From positions 1 through 32,128 of the forward strand of contig JAFGQZ010000065.1 of the NCBI GenBank assembly GCA_016935435.1: DNA of 32,128 nt, read 5' to 3'. The notes under the pieces are model-generated. The model made no database searches. It had not been told where the DNA came from and saw nothing but the letters and a program-made list of their open reading frames with translations. Numbering within the stretch: the stretch's first letter is position 1; every line of letters begins with the position of its first letter. The translations under genes and the position numbers were made by a program. Shown piece by piece: positions 16,036 through 25,206 of the stretch. The stretch comes from Bacteroidales bacterium. GTDB taxonomy: Bacteria; Bacteroidota; Bacteroidia; Bacteroidales; UBA10428.

Positions 16036-17511
16036 CTATTGTTCAGTAACTTTACCCTTAAAAAGCCCCAGGGCATTTTCAAAACTAATAAGTTTTAAGG
16101 CCACCGAAAACAACAGCGACACCAAGGTGGCAAAAAGTACACCCAGGTACCATATAATTCCACTTTTCGAGAGAGTGTATGCAACAAGAAGTGAAAACAA
16201 AACAAAGGCTGTTAGCTTAATAACCAGCAGCTTATCGGTTTTTAATCCAAACTGCCTTTTAACGGCCAATATATGAAAAGCAATGGTGTAGGCCTGTGTA
16301 ATTGCGTTTGTTGCTGCTGCGCCCAACACCTTATATTTCGGAACCAGAATTAAGTTGAGCACAATACTTAACAGCACTGCTGTAAAGGCCATAATATTAA
16401 GTTGCCGCAGGTTGCCGTTAGCTGTTAACAAGGCTCCATAGGTATAGCTCGTACAGATGCCTGCAAAACTGATAATGAAAATGAGAAATGTGTCGGACGA
16501 TAATGCCGTATGCTCAAAATATAATACTTCAAATACCTGTTTCCGGTAAAAAACTATGCTAATAAGAAATGCAAACGATGGTACCAAAAGGGATAAAGTA
16601 GATATGCGCAACAAGGGGGCAATATTGCCTTTTTCGCGAAGCATGCGCGAATAGGTGGGCAAAAGTATCAGGGCAAAAATAAGGGCATAGTTCGACATGA
16701 AATCGAGAATACGAAAACCATGTGCGTAAATGCCCGCCTGTTCACGCCCGTCGGGCAGCATATATCGCAAAAACACCGAATCGATACGGTAATAAAAAGC
16801 CATAAGCAAGGTAAGCAGTGCATACGGCGCCAACTGCCGCAAAATAGGCAGATACGACAGGATATTAACCCTCAGGCTGATTTTTCCGGCTTTTTGAATA
16901 AAAATAACTATACTGATAACCAGGGTGATAAAATATGAGAGCGTTTGTGCCATTACGAACCACTCTATCCGAAAAGCAGATTTTGTTGACGGTATTATTA
17001 GCAGTGCGCCTGCTATCAGAATCATAAAAAACCTGTCGAGCACTGAAATAAAACTTTCGGCCTTGAACATTTGCATGCCACCAATATTTGCCCTCAGGTA
17101 CAGAATAAAGCTGGCCATAGCCTGGTTTATGAGCAAAAGGAACAGAATAAAAAAATCGGAACCACTATGTGGCAATAATAGCCCGGCAATGGAGAATACA
17201 AGTATAAATGCCAGGCTTAGAAATACTTTTATGAAAATAAACCTCGAAAACAACCTATGGGTAAGCCCCGGGTTATGCGCTATTTCTTTACGTGTAAAGT
17301 TTTCGATGCCCAAATCGAGAAAAATCTGGAAAATAAGCACCAGGTTAAGCAAAGGAAAATAACTGCCATATATTTCGGTGCCTACAGTGTTTTGCACTAC
17401 CCTGTCGATTCCAAAAACATATATTGGCTTTACAAGCAGGTTGAGGGCCAGGAATATCGAAAGGTTTTCAAAAAATCGTTTTTTCAACTTATTAGGGTTT
17501 AACCGATACAA
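16036..17511 (-). CDS. Polysaccharide flippase (Wzx/MATE-like)
   Basis: A 491-residue integral membrane protein with about twelve to fourteen hydrophobic segments and a short basic N-terminus (KLKKRFFENLS). Features usual in O-antigen flippases are present: VQNTVGTEIYGSYFPLLN near the start, FYRIDSVFLRYMLPDGREQAGIYAHGFR in the middle, and the LNLILVPKYKVLGAAATNAITQ block in the last third. It would move lipid-linked glycans across the inner membrane. No glycan biosynthesis genes are adjacent, so the substrate is unknown. It is divergent from RNase HII (116 bp). Confidence 0.88.
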   Translation of the reverse strand: MYRLNPNKLKKRFFENLSIFLALNLLVKPIYVFGIDRVVQNTVGTEIYGSYFPLLNLVLIFQIFLDLGIENFTRKEIAHNPGLTHRLFSRFIFIKVFLSLAFILVFSIAGLLLPHSGSDFFILFLLLINQAMASFILYLRANIGGMQMFKAESFISVLDRFFMILIAGALLIIPSTKSAFRIEWFVMAQTLSYFITLVISIVIFIQKAGKISLRVNILSYLPILRQLAPYALLTLLMAFYYRIDSVFLRYMLPDGREQAGIYAHGFRILDFMSNYALIFALILLPTYSRMLREKGNIAPLLRISTLSLLVPSFAFLISIVFYRKQVFEVLYFEHTALSSDTFLIFIISFAGICTSYTYGALLTANGNLRQLNIMAFTAVLLSIVLNLILVPKYKVLGAAATNAITQAYTIAFHILAVKRQFGLKTDKLLVIKLTAFVLFSLLVAYTLSKSGIIWYLGVLFATLVSLLFSVALKLISFENALGLFKGKVTEQ

Positions 17512-17627
17512 AAATAACAGAATTATAGTTATAAGTCCTGAGTTTATTATTGGCGAAAATTATGTTTAAATATCAGGTAAATCAAAAGCATATTTATATA
17601 TTTTAGGGCACTTAATTTTTTTGTGAT

Positions 17628-18230
17628 TTGTTAAAGAATTATTTTTTGGGTAATTGTATTGAGGCCGGCTGCGATGAGGCCGGGCGTGGGTGCCTTGCCG
17701 GGCCTGTGGTTGCTGCCGCAGTAATTTTGCCCCCCGCATATTGCAACGAAGTGTTAAACGACTCTAAAAAGCTTTCGGAAAAAACAAGGCGCGAGCTAAG
17801 GGTCGAAATAGAATCGACCGCATTATCGTGGGCAGTTGCCTTTGTCGATAACCGCGAAATCGACCGGCTGAACATATTAAAAGCTTCGATAATAGCAATG
17901 CACAGGGCACTTGATAAACTTACAACTTTACCCCAGCATATTATTGTCGATGGCAATAAATTTTATAATTATAAAAACATCCCTTATACCTGTGTGGTTA
18001 AGGGCGATAGTAAGTTCATGTCAATTGCGGCAGCGTCGGTACTGGCAAAAACCCATCGCGATGAATATATGTTTGGTGCATCGAAAAAATTTGCAGGATA
18101 TAACTGGGAACATAATAAAGGTTACCCGACCAAAGACCACCGAGAGGCCATTGTAAAACTTGGGGTTTGCGAGCTTCACCGTAAATCATTTCGTTTGCTT
18201 AACGAACAAATGGCAATCGATTTTAATTGA
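17628..18230 (+). CDS. rnhB: Ribonuclease HII
   Basis: A 200-residue enzyme that nicks RNA in RNA-DNA hybrids at single ribonucleotides. EAGCDEAGRGCLAGPV (residues 12-27) holds the first catalytic Asp-Glu pair (16, 17), VDGNKF carries the third acid, and FMSIAAASVLAKTHRDEYM the last. The start is a TTG: a stop codon in the same frame lies at 17613 and there is no ATG before the catalytic motif, while relatives begin about 12 residues before EAGCDEAGRG, as here. The S46 gene follows after 25 bp. Confidence 0.95.
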   Translation: MLKNYFLGNCIEAGCDEAGRGCLAGPVVAAAVILPPAYCNEVLNDSKKLSEKTRRELRVEIESTALSWAVAFVDNREIDRLNILKASIIAMHRALDKLTTLPQHIIVDGNKFYNYKNIPYTCVVKGDSKFMSIAAASVLAKTHRDEYMFGASKKFAGYNWEHNKGYPTKDHREAIVKLGVCELHRKSFRLLNEQMAIDFN

Positions 18231-18255
18231 AGAAAAAACTAATTTTATATTTGCT

Positions 18256-20409
18256 ATGAAACGTATAAATATTTTTTTACTTGTTGTTTTTTTTCTGTTC
18301 AACCTTCGGGCAAAGGCCGACGAAGGTATGTGGATGCTGCCCTTGCTTGAGGAGCTGAATTATGCAACCATGAAAAAAATGGGGCTGGAGCTGTCGCCCG
18401 AACAGATATACAATATAAACCATTCGAGCCTTAAAGATGCCATAGTTATTTTCGGGCGTGGTTGTACCGGCGAGATTATTTCGCCCGATGGTTTGCTGCT
18501 TACTAACCATCATTGCGGTTTCGACCTTATACAAAGCCATTCGACCACCGAACATAACTACCTGAACAATGGCTTTTGGGCTATGGGAAAAGACGAAGAG
18601 CTGCCCAATCCGGGTTTAACAGTAACCTTTCTGGTCTCGGTACATGAAGTTACCGATAGCTTGTTGTCAGGAGTTTCTGACGATTTATCAGAATTGGACA
18701 GGATACGGCTTATTGAAACCCTTTCGGCTTCAATGGAAAGTAAGGCTGTTGCAGGTACACACTTCAAGGCCCGCGTTTACCCGTTTTTCGATCGAAACCG
18801 TTTTTTCTTGTTTGTTTATGAAGAGTTTACCGATGTACGGTTTGTTGGGGCACCACCTTCTTCAATCGGAAATTTCGGCGATGAAACCGACAATTGGATG
18901 TGGCCAAGGCATACAGGCGATTTTAGCCTTTTTCGCGTATATACCGGCCCCGATGGCAAACCGGCGCCGTATTCCAAAGAAAATATACCCCTGAAGCCCA
19001 GGCACCACCTGCCTGTAAACCTAAAAGGCATAGAAAAGGGCGATTTTGCAATGATTCTTGGTTATCCGGGACGAACAAACCGCTACATCCCTTCGTGGGG
19101 CGTTGAAGAACTGCTCGAAGTTACAAACCCAAACAGAATTAAGGTTCGTGGTATCAGGCAGGAAATACTAAAACAAGACATGCTTGCCGATGAGAAAATT
19201 GACATAATGTACGCAACAAAATATGCCCGTTCATCGAACTACTGGAAATATTCAATTGGCCAAAACAGGGGCATAAAACGGCTGGGGGTTATCGATACCA
19301 AACGTGAAAAAGAACAAGCCTTCGACAAATGGGCAAACGCTTTGCCGGAACGACAACTGGTTTACGGAAATGTGCTCTCCGATTTGCAGTGGGCCTATAC
19401 AAACCGAAAACAACATGTTGGAAACCTTCAGTTGCTTGGCGAAGTTTTCCGCTCAACCGAAATACTGGTAATTGCCCAGCAGGCAGAAGAACTGGCTAAA
19501 ACCCTTGCCGACAGTAAAGCTGGTAAAGAAATTCTTGATAAAAAATGCGAAGCTTTAAAAAATGTTGCTGCAGGATTTTATGCCGAATTTAACCTGCCTA
19601 CCGATATTAAGGTGTCGAAAGCCTTGTTCGCTGCTTATTACAATATGGTTGAACCTGCCGGAAGGCCGGCTTTCTATTCAAACATCGATAGTAAATTCAA
19701 GGGCAATATCGAAAAATTTGTTGATGCTATGTACTCAAAATCAATTTTTTCCAGCGAAGAAAAACTTTTGGCTTTCCTCGATAAACCAGTTTACAAAACC
19801 CTGGTAAACGATCCGGCATTTGCTGTGGCCCGCAGTGTTGGAGAAAAACGACGAGAAGAAAGCGCTGCCATTGAATCGACAATGGAACGCTTTGAACTTG
19901 CCAGGCGCTTGTTCACACGCGGACTGATTGAAATGGGAGAGGGAAAAGTATTCTATCCCGATGCAAACTCTACCATGAGGCTTACTTATGGAACCGTTAG
20001 CGATTATTCCCCTGCCGATGCGGTTTATTATAATTATTATACAACCTTAACCGGCGTGATGGAAAAAGAAGATAATACCAACCCCGAATTTATTGTTCCT
20101 GAAAAACTGAAAGAGCTATACAGAAACAACAATTTTGGCAGGTATGGGGCCAATGGGTATATGCCGGTATGCTTTACCACGAACAACGATATTACCGGTG
20201 GCAACTCGGGCAGCCCTGTGCTAAATGGCAGGGGCGAGCTTATTGGGCTGGCCTTCGATGGAAACTGGGAGGCTATGAGCGGCGATATAGTGTTCGAAAA
20301 TGAAATACAGAAAACAATTAGCGTTGATATTCGCTATGTATTGTTTGTAATAGATAAATTTGCAGGAGCAGGCCACCTTGTAGATGAAATGACCATAATT
20401 GAACAATAA
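18256..20409 (+). CDS. S46 dipeptidyl-peptidase, DPP7-type
   Basis: A 717-residue exported serine peptidase that removes dipeptides from peptide N-termini, a main route of amino-acid supply in Bacteroidota. A signal peptide covers residues 1 to about 21. The catalytic triad is in LLTNHHCGFD (His85/86), RHTGDFSLF (Asp222) and TGGNSGSP (Ser651). Eighteen residues after the serine is Gly669 (in LAFDGNWEAMSGD). In the family, Gly at this place goes with DPP7-type preference for hydrophobic residues and Arg with the acidic preference of DPP11. ATG 18256 is chosen because the signal peptide begins there; the longer frame from 18160 runs inside rnhB. Confidence 0.93.
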   Translation: MKRINIFLLVVFFLFNLRAKADEGMWMLPLLEELNYATMKKMGLELSPEQIYNINHSSLKDAIVIFGRGCTGEIISPDGLLLTNHHCGFDLIQSHSTTEHNYLNNGFWAMGKDEELPNPGLTVTFLVSVHEVTDSLLSGVSDDLSELDRIRLIETLSASMESKAVAGTHFKARVYPFFDRNRFFLFVYEEFTDVRFVGAPPSSIGNFGDETDNWMWPRHTGDFSLFRVYTGPDGKPAPYSKENIPLKPRHHLPVNLKGIEKGDFAMILGYPGRTNRYIPSWGVEELLEVTNPNRIKVRGIRQEILKQDMLADEKIDIMYATKYARSSNYWKYSIGQNRGIKRLGVIDTKREKEQAFDKWANALPERQLVYGNVLSDLQWAYTNRKQHVGNLQLLGEVFRSTEILVIAQQAEELAKTLADSKAGKEILDKKCEALKNVAAGFYAEFNLPTDIKVSKALFAAYYNMVEPAGRPAFYSNIDSKFKGNIEKFVDAMYSKSIFSSEEKLLAFLDKPVYKTLVNDPAFAVARSVGEKRREESAAIESTMERFELARRLFTRGLIEMGEGKVFYPDANSTMRLTYGTVSDYSPADAVYYNYYTTLTGVMEKEDNTNPEFIVPEKLKELYRNNNFGRYGANGYMPVCFTTNNDITGGNSGSPVLNGRGELIGLAFDGNWEAMSGDIVFENEIQKTISVDIRYVLFVIDKFAGAGHLVDEMTIIEQ

Positions 20410-20509
20410 AAGTGCCGGGTAAAACATCTATGAACTAAAGCTGGCAAAAAGCTGAAAAATTATACATGGATGCTTTACAAGGCCAATTAATTAACTAAAA
20501 TATTTACCC

Positions 20510-21097
20510 GTGAATATCCAGCTTATCGATATTTTTACAAATTTTATGGTGTTGTTTGCCGTAATTGATATTACTGGTTCAATACCTATAATAATTGATA
20601 TCAAACAAAAGTCGGGGCCAATAAACCCTTTAAGGGTTACCCTGGTGGCTTTTATCTTTATGCTGTTGTTCCTGTTTACCGGCGAGCCCCTGTTAAACCT
20701 TTTCGGGGTCGATTTGTCATCGTTTGCTATTGCCGGTTCGCTGGTGCTTTTTTTTATAGGGCTCGAACTGGTGCTTGGAATCGAGTTTTTTAAATACGAA
20801 CTTAACCGCAGCTCGGCCATTGTGCCATTGTCGTTCCCCCTTATTGCCGGTGCAGGGTCAATGACAACCCTTATATCGTTGAAATCGGAGTACCACATAG
20901 TAGAAATTCTTATTGCTCTTACCCTTAATATGGTAATTGTATTTCTGGTACTTAGGGCAACCCGTTTTTTCGAACGGTACCTGGGTGGCGTTGGCATACA
21001 GGTGCTGAAAAAGTTTTTTGGAATAATACTGTTGGCCATAGCCATCCGTCTTTTTTTGTCTAATACCGGCATACAACTTGCTCAGAATGCAGCATAA
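20510..21097 (+). CDS. MarC-family membrane protein
   Basis: A 195-residue protein with six hydrophobic segments, in the MarC/UPF0056 layout: FMVLFAVIDITGSIPI at the start, a second-half SFPLIAGAGSMTTLIS loop, and FFGIILLAIAIRLFLS at the end. MarC proteins have no established transport substrate despite their old name. The start is GTG 20510, giving MNIQLIDIF; no nearby ATG gives the complete first helix. It overlaps rnhA by 11 bp, so the two are translated from one transcript. Confidence 0.9.
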   Translation: MNIQLIDIFTNFMVLFAVIDITGSIPIIIDIKQKSGPINPLRVTLVAFIFMLLFLFTGEPLLNLFGVDLSSFAIAGSLVLFFIGLELVLGIEFFKYELNRSSAIVPLSFPLIAGAGSMTTLISLKSEYHIVEILIALTLNMVIVFLVLRATRFFERYLGGVGIQVLKKFFGIILLAIAIRLFLSNTGIQLAQNAA

Positions 21098-21554
21098 AAT
21101 AATTGTATATACCGACGGGGCTGCAAGCGGTAACCCCGGACCGGGAGGCTATGGCATCGTGCTCCGCTCGGGCAACCATTACAAAGAACTGTCGGAAGGC
21201 TACCGCTTGACAACCAATAACCGTATGGAGCTCTTGGCAGCCATTGTTGCTCTTGAAACCTTAAAAATAAAAGGGAGCGATGTGGTAATATACACCGATT
21301 CGAAATACGTTTGCGATGCTGTTGAAAAAGGATGGGTTTTTTCGTGGGAAAAAAAGCGCTTCAAAGACAAAAAAAATCCCGATTTATGGATGCGCTTTTT
21401 AAATATTTACCATAAGCACAAGGTTAAACTGGTATGGGTAAAGGGGCATGCAAACAATGAGGGTAATGAGCGGTGCGACAAACTTGCCGTTGAAGCTTCG
21501 AAAAAAAGTGTGCTGTTAATTGACGAAGGTTACGAAATGCTCAATGGGCGATGA
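21087..21554 (+). CDS. rnhA: Ribonuclease HI
   Basis: A 155-residue enzyme that degrades RNA in RNA-DNA hybrids. All catalytic residues are visible: Asp10 in YTDGAASGNPG, Glu48 in NNRMELLA, Asp71 in IYTDSKYV, and Asp131 in ERCDKLA, with His121 in VKGHANNEGN. The basic loop GWVFSWEKKRFKDKKNP is the substrate handle of the E. coli type. ATG 21087 lies inside the end of marC; the TTG at 21078 is less likely. RNase HII is encoded 3 kb upstream, so both main RNase H types are in this window. Confidence 0.96.
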   Translation: MQHKIIVYTDGAASGNPGPGGYGIVLRSGNHYKELSEGYRLTTNNRMELLAAIVALETLKIKGSDVVIYTDSKYVCDAVEKGWVFSWEKKRFKDKKNPDLWMRFLNIYHKHKVKLVWVKGHANNEGNERCDKLAVEASKKSVLLIDEGYEMLNGR

Positions 21555-21607
21555 GGTTATTTCGGGCAAAAATTTGTATATTGATACGTTTTTCAAAACA
21601 TATTTGA

Positions 21608-22132
21608 ATGCTTAAGACAGGGGAAGGTGTTTTTCTCTACCATAAGGGGCCAATACTATACGATACCATTGGTTATCTGATTAGCGAACTAAAAGAAAAA
21701 ATGTTCGAAGCACAGGTAAAGCAGGCAGTTTATAAAAAAGTGCTGATGGTAATGATTGAAGCGCTTGAGAATATTTTTAAATATCACGAACATTTCGGGC
21801 ATAATAAAGCCATAATGAAAAGCCACCCGCCATACATTTCAATTATCAGGCAGCCTCAATGTTTTATCGTGGAAAGTGCCAATCCGGTCCGAAAGGCCGA
21901 TGCCGTTGCGCTTAAAGCCCGTTTGGGGTTTATTGCAGGCCTCGATAAAGCCGGAATAAAAGAAATGTATAAACAAACCATTACCAACGGCCAGTTCTCC
22001 GAAAAAGGGGGCGCCGGCCTGGGAATTATTGAAATAGCAAAAATATCAGACGATGCCCTTAATTTTGAATTTTTGCCCATTGATACAGACTTTGAATTTT
22101 ATAAACTGAAACTAATTATAAAGCAAACCTAG
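21608..22132 (+). CDS. siaB: SiaB-like protein kinase (DUF6272)
   Basis: A 174-residue protein with a GHKL-type ATP site: MIEALENIFKYH (residues 49-60) as the N-box and EKGGAGLGIIEIA (132-144) as the G-box. This matches the SiaB/DUF6272 family, in which the Pseudomonas protein phosphorylates SiaC and so blocks activation of the diguanylate cyclase SiaD. The next gene encodes a SiaC-like protein, 58 bp away, which supports the assignment. No SiaA phosphatase or SiaD cyclase is present, so the output of the pair here is unknown. Confidence 0.85.
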   Translation: MLKTGEGVFLYHKGPILYDTIGYLISELKEKMFEAQVKQAVYKKVLMVMIEALENIFKYHEHFGHNKAIMKSHPPYISIIRQPQCFIVESANPVRKADAVALKARLGFIAGLDKAGIKEMYKQTITNGQFSEKGGAGLGIIEIAKISDDALNFEFLPIDTDFEFYKLKLIIKQT

Positions 22133-22190
22133 CCAACGAACAAACCCAGAAAGAACAACAGGTTTCAATGAAAGTAAAAATATTTGTAAG

Positions 22191-22577
22191 ATGAAACGGT
22201 TAATTACCAGTGCAACAGATTATGCTCCGGCCCTCGATTTAAACCCTGATAATTTAACTATGCAGTTTACCGGGGTTTCGCGCCCCGAAAATGTTGGCCT
22301 TTTCTACCAGCAGGTAATCGATTGGGTCGCCGATTTGGCCGAAGGGTACAACAAAAAAATGCCCGGTACCCTCAGGGTTGTTTTTAAACTCGATTATTGC
22401 AATTCTACTTCCCAAAAATATATTCTAATTGTGCTGGAAAAAATATTGGCCCTAAAAAATAAGGGCTTACAGGTAGTTGTCGATTGGCACTACGACGAGG
22501 GCGATGATAAAATGATAGAAGATGGAGAAGATATATCTGATGCTATTGGACTTAAATTTAACTTCTTGCCATATTAA
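22191..22577 (+). CDS. siaC: SiaC-like phosphorylation substrate (DUF1987)
   Basis: A 128-residue single-domain protein with the DUF1987 pattern: ITSATDYAPALDLN at the start, GVSRPENVGLFYQQV in the middle, and FKLDYCNSTSQKYIL (residues 65-79), where Ser72/Thr73/Ser74 lie at the position of the SiaC phosphosite region. DWHYDEGDDKMIEDGED near the end is also typical. In Pseudomonas SiaC binds and activates SiaD when unphosphorylated. It follows the SiaB-like gene by 58 bp, giving a two-gene switch. Confidence 0.87.
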   Translation: MKRLITSATDYAPALDLNPDNLTMQFTGVSRPENVGLFYQQVIDWVADLAEGYNKKMPGTLRVVFKLDYCNSTSQKYILIVLEKILALKNKGLQVVVDWHYDEGDDKMIEDGEDISDAIGLKFNFLPY

Positions 22578-22657
22578 AATATCGGCCACAGCCAAAGTAT
22601 AGAACCCTGCCTTTGAATATAAAGCCTCAACCCTCGAAATCCTCAACTGCTATACGC

Positions 22658-22690
22658 TTTCGGACAAAAAATGTGCATTTCCGGACAATT
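22658..22690 (+). promoter_or_regulatory. Paired activator-site-like repeats before the permease
   Basis: TTTCGGACAA (22658-22667) and TTTCCGGACAA (22678-22688) are near-identical direct repeats. Their CGGACA cores are 21 bp apart, two helical turns. They lie about 100 bp upstream of the sigma-54-type start, the usual position for an enhancer-binding activator. The activator is not in the window. Confidence 0.5.
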
Positions 22691-22744
22691 TTTCGCGTCA
22701 AAAAGCTTTTTGTAAGGCCACAAAATCAGAATGTTAATTAATAT

Positions 22745-22760
22745 TGGTATTATTGTTGCC
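22745..22760 (+). promoter_or_regulatory. Sigma-54-type promoter of the FtsX-like permease
   Basis: TGGTATT, four bases, then TTGCC. GG (22746-22747) and GC (22758-22759) are separated by exactly 10 bp, as in the consensus TGGCACG-N4-TTGCW. A start near 22771 would leave about 15 nt before the ATG. Confidence 0.62.
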
Positions 22761-22785
22761 CATTTGCATACATTTTAAAGAAAAC

Positions 22786-25197
22786 ATGCTGGGCAATTTT
22801 ATTAAAGTAACATTCAGGCATATTGCAGCAAATAAGGCATTTACGGCAATAAACATCCTTGGGCTTGCCATTGGCATTGCAAGTTCGCTCATAATTTGTT
22901 TATATGTGTTGCACGAAACCAGTTACGATAAATTTCACAGCGATTACCAGAATATATACAGGGTTACGGTTCACGGACAGTTACACGACATACAGTTCGA
23001 TGTGGCAACTTCTACTGGTATGCTGGCCAAAGCTGTGTACGCCGAAATAAACGAGGTGCAGAGAGTTACAAGGGTAGCAAAGTTTGGTGCCTGGCTTATT
23101 TCAAATGGCAATATCCGCCATAACGAAGACAGCCTTTTCTTTGTTGATACAAATTTCCTTCATGTGTTCGATGGATACAGCCTTATAGCCGGAAACCCCG
23201 ATTCGTTGTTCCACCAGCCCGGAAGTCTGGTTCTTACTGAACGCACTGCAATTAAATATTTTAATACTACCGATGTTGTTGGCAAATATATGAATGTTGA
23301 GGCAAACGAAAACCCTTTTAAAATTACCGGAGTATTGAAAAACCCACCTTCGAACACCCATATACCCTTCGATATGCTGGCTTCGCTAGTTACATACGAA
23401 AAAGCTGTGTCGAACTGGACCAATAACAATGTTTACACTTACCTGCAAGTAAAGGGCAACACCGATATTGGCCAGTTAATTAAACAGGTTAACACTTTTG
23501 CCGATAATTATGTACTGAAAGAACTCTCGAAGGCATTTGACAATTCCTTTGCCCCTGGCGACCAGTATTTTTTTGGTTTACAGCCCCTTAAAAATATACA
23601 CCTGCATTCCGATCTGTCGGGGGAACTCGAACAAAATGCCCGGGCTGTTTATGTTTTTTCATTTGCTATTGTTGCCTTATTGGTATTAATAATTGCCTGT
23701 ATCAATTTTATGAATTTATCATCGGCAAATTCTGTTAACCATTCGCAGGAAGTTATCATGCGAAAGGTTTCCGGTGCGTCGAAACGCGAAATAATCTGGC
23801 AATTTCTTACAGAATCGGTAATTTACAGCCTGCTGGCTTTATTGCTGGCCTTACTTTTTGTTGAGCTTATGCTGCCTGCATTTAACAGGTACCTTGGCCT
23901 TAACCTGGCAATACATGTTTTTACCAATTTTCCGGCCTTGTTCGTTATTGCTGTGTTTACTTTGGCTGTAGGGGTTTTTTCAGGCAGTTACCCTGCATAT
24001 TTCATTTCGGGTTTTGAGCCGGCAAAAGTTATACAGGGCATTATGCGCCAGGGGTTAAGAAACAGCAAAATACGCGCTGTGTTTGTTGTTGTTCAATTTT
24101 CAATATCAATTTTAATTATTACAATTACTATTATTATTTATCACCAAACCCGTTTTATGATGAAAAAGGATTTGGGGTTCGACAAGGAGCAGGTGCTGGT
24201 AATAAGGCGCTCCGATGCCTTAAAAAATAAAATTGGGGACTTTAAGGAGAAAATTACCGGTATGCCCGGAATTTTATCGGCCACAAATTCAAATTCTATA
24301 CCTGGAAGAAATTTTAATAATACTACATTTAAGATAAAGGGCGACAAAGATAATACTGCCCTTCTTATTAACCAGGTTTTTGTAACCCCCGATTTCTGCA
24401 AGACCTATAACCTGACAATGCTTCAGGGTAGGTTTTTCGATCCTGCTGTGGCATCCGATTCCTTTGCATGTGTAATAAACGAAAGCGCAGCAAAATTAAT
24501 TGGGCTAAGTTATCCTGTTGGCACTGTGCTTGAACAACCACGACTGTTTAAAAAAGGGAGCAGTAATTATAATATTATCGGGCTTGTTAAAGATTTTCAT
24601 TTTCAGAGTGTCGATAAGCCGTTGCAGCCATTGGTAATTTGTTTTATGCGCGGAAACCTCGAAGGCTACATTAATGTGAAAATTAATGCTGCTAATGCCG
24701 GGAATACCATAAAACTTATCGAAAATACCTGGAAGGAGTTTGTTCCTGAATATCCCTTTGTGTATTTTTTTCTTAACGACGATTTTAACCAAAATTATAT
24801 ATCGCTGGTACGCCTGGGCAGAATTTTTATTATTTTTTCGGTTCTGGCAATTTTTGTGGCAACTTTAGGCCTTTTTGGCCTGCTTTCTTTTATTGTAAAC
24901 CAGCGCATGCGCGAAATTGGGGTGCGCAAAGCCCTTGGTGCATCGGTTTTTGAACTTGTTGTTATGCTTGTAAAGGAAACCATCAGGCTAATTCTTATTG
25001 CAACAGCCATTGCATGGGCATTGTCATATTTCATTTCGCACTGGTGGCTTGAAAGTTTTAACTACCGGATAGGCATAAACATATACTATTTTCTTGCAGC
25101 CTCTTTGCTGGTTATTGTTATTGCCTTGTCAACAGTGGTTTATAAATCATGGAAAGCTGCATCGCAAAATGCTGGTACAACTTTAAAGTACGAGTAA
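22786..25197 (+). CDS. FtsX/MacB-like ABC transporter permease, no local ATPase
   Basis: An 803-residue membrane protein with two FtsX-type modules. Order: N-terminal basic segment and first helix (about 22-42), a periplasmic MacB-type domain, helices around residues 290-310, 335-360 and 385-410, a second helix-periplasmic domain unit, and three final helices after residue 680. Cytoplasmic coupling segments are plain: EVIMRKVSGASKREIIWQF in the first half and MREIGVRKALGASVFELVV in the second. No ATP-binding subunit is encoded nearby, so it may pair with one elsewhere. ATG 22786 is chosen; the longer in-frame TTG at 22744 falls inside the sigma-54 element. It ends 9 bp before the convergent modD-like gene. 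Confidence 0.9.
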   Translation: MLGNFIKVTFRHIAANKAFTAINILGLAIGIASSLIICLYVLHETSYDKFHSDYQNIYRVTVHGQLHDIQFDVATSTGMLAKAVYAEINEVQRVTRVAKFGAWLISNGNIRHNEDSLFFVDTNFLHVFDGYSLIAGNPDSLFHQPGSLVLTERTAIKYFNTTDVVGKYMNVEANENPFKITGVLKNPPSNTHIPFDMLASLVTYEKAVSNWTNNNVYTYLQVKGNTDIGQLIKQVNTFADNYVLKELSKAFDNSFAPGDQYFFGLQPLKNIHLHSDLSGELEQNARAVYVFSFAIVALLVLIIACINFMNLSSANSVNHSQEVIMRKVSGASKREIIWQFLTESVIYSLLALLLALLFVELMLPAFNRYLGLNLAIHVFTNFPALFVIAVFTLAVGVFSGSYPAYFISGFEPAKVIQGIMRQGLRNSKIRAVFVVVQFSISILIITITIIIYHQTRFMMKKDLGFDKEQVLVIRRSDALKNKIGDFKEKITGMPGILSATNSNSIPGRNFNNTTFKIKGDKDNTALLINQVFVTPDFCKTYNLTMLQGRFFDPAVASDSFACVINESAAKLIGLSYPVGTVLEQPRLFKKGSSNYNIIGLVKDFHFQSVDKPLQPLVICFMRGNLEGYINVKINAANAGNTIKLIENTWKEFVPEYPFVYFFLNDDFNQNYISLVRLGRIFIIFSVLAIFVATLGLFGLLSFIVNQRMREIGVRKALGASVFELVVMLVKETIRLILIATAIAWALSYFISHWWLESFNYRIGINIYYFLAASLLVIVIALSTVVYKSWKAASQNAGTTLKYE

Positions 25198-25206
25198 AAT
25201 ATTTTT

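Noticed and set aside
18246..18253. TATATTTG just before the S46 start as a promoter
   Set aside because: It would put the transcript start on or after the ATG at 18256 and lacks the upstream TTTG; the gene more likely shares the rnhB transcript.
20491..21072. 193-codon open frame on the minus strand over the MarC gene
   Set aside because: It is the antisense shadow of a clear MarC-family protein and has low-complexity Ser/Arg/Ile text without a domain.
22744..22785. Upstream TTG start for the FtsX-like permease
   Set aside because: It lies within the sigma-54 -24 element and would add 14 residues before the conserved start of the family.
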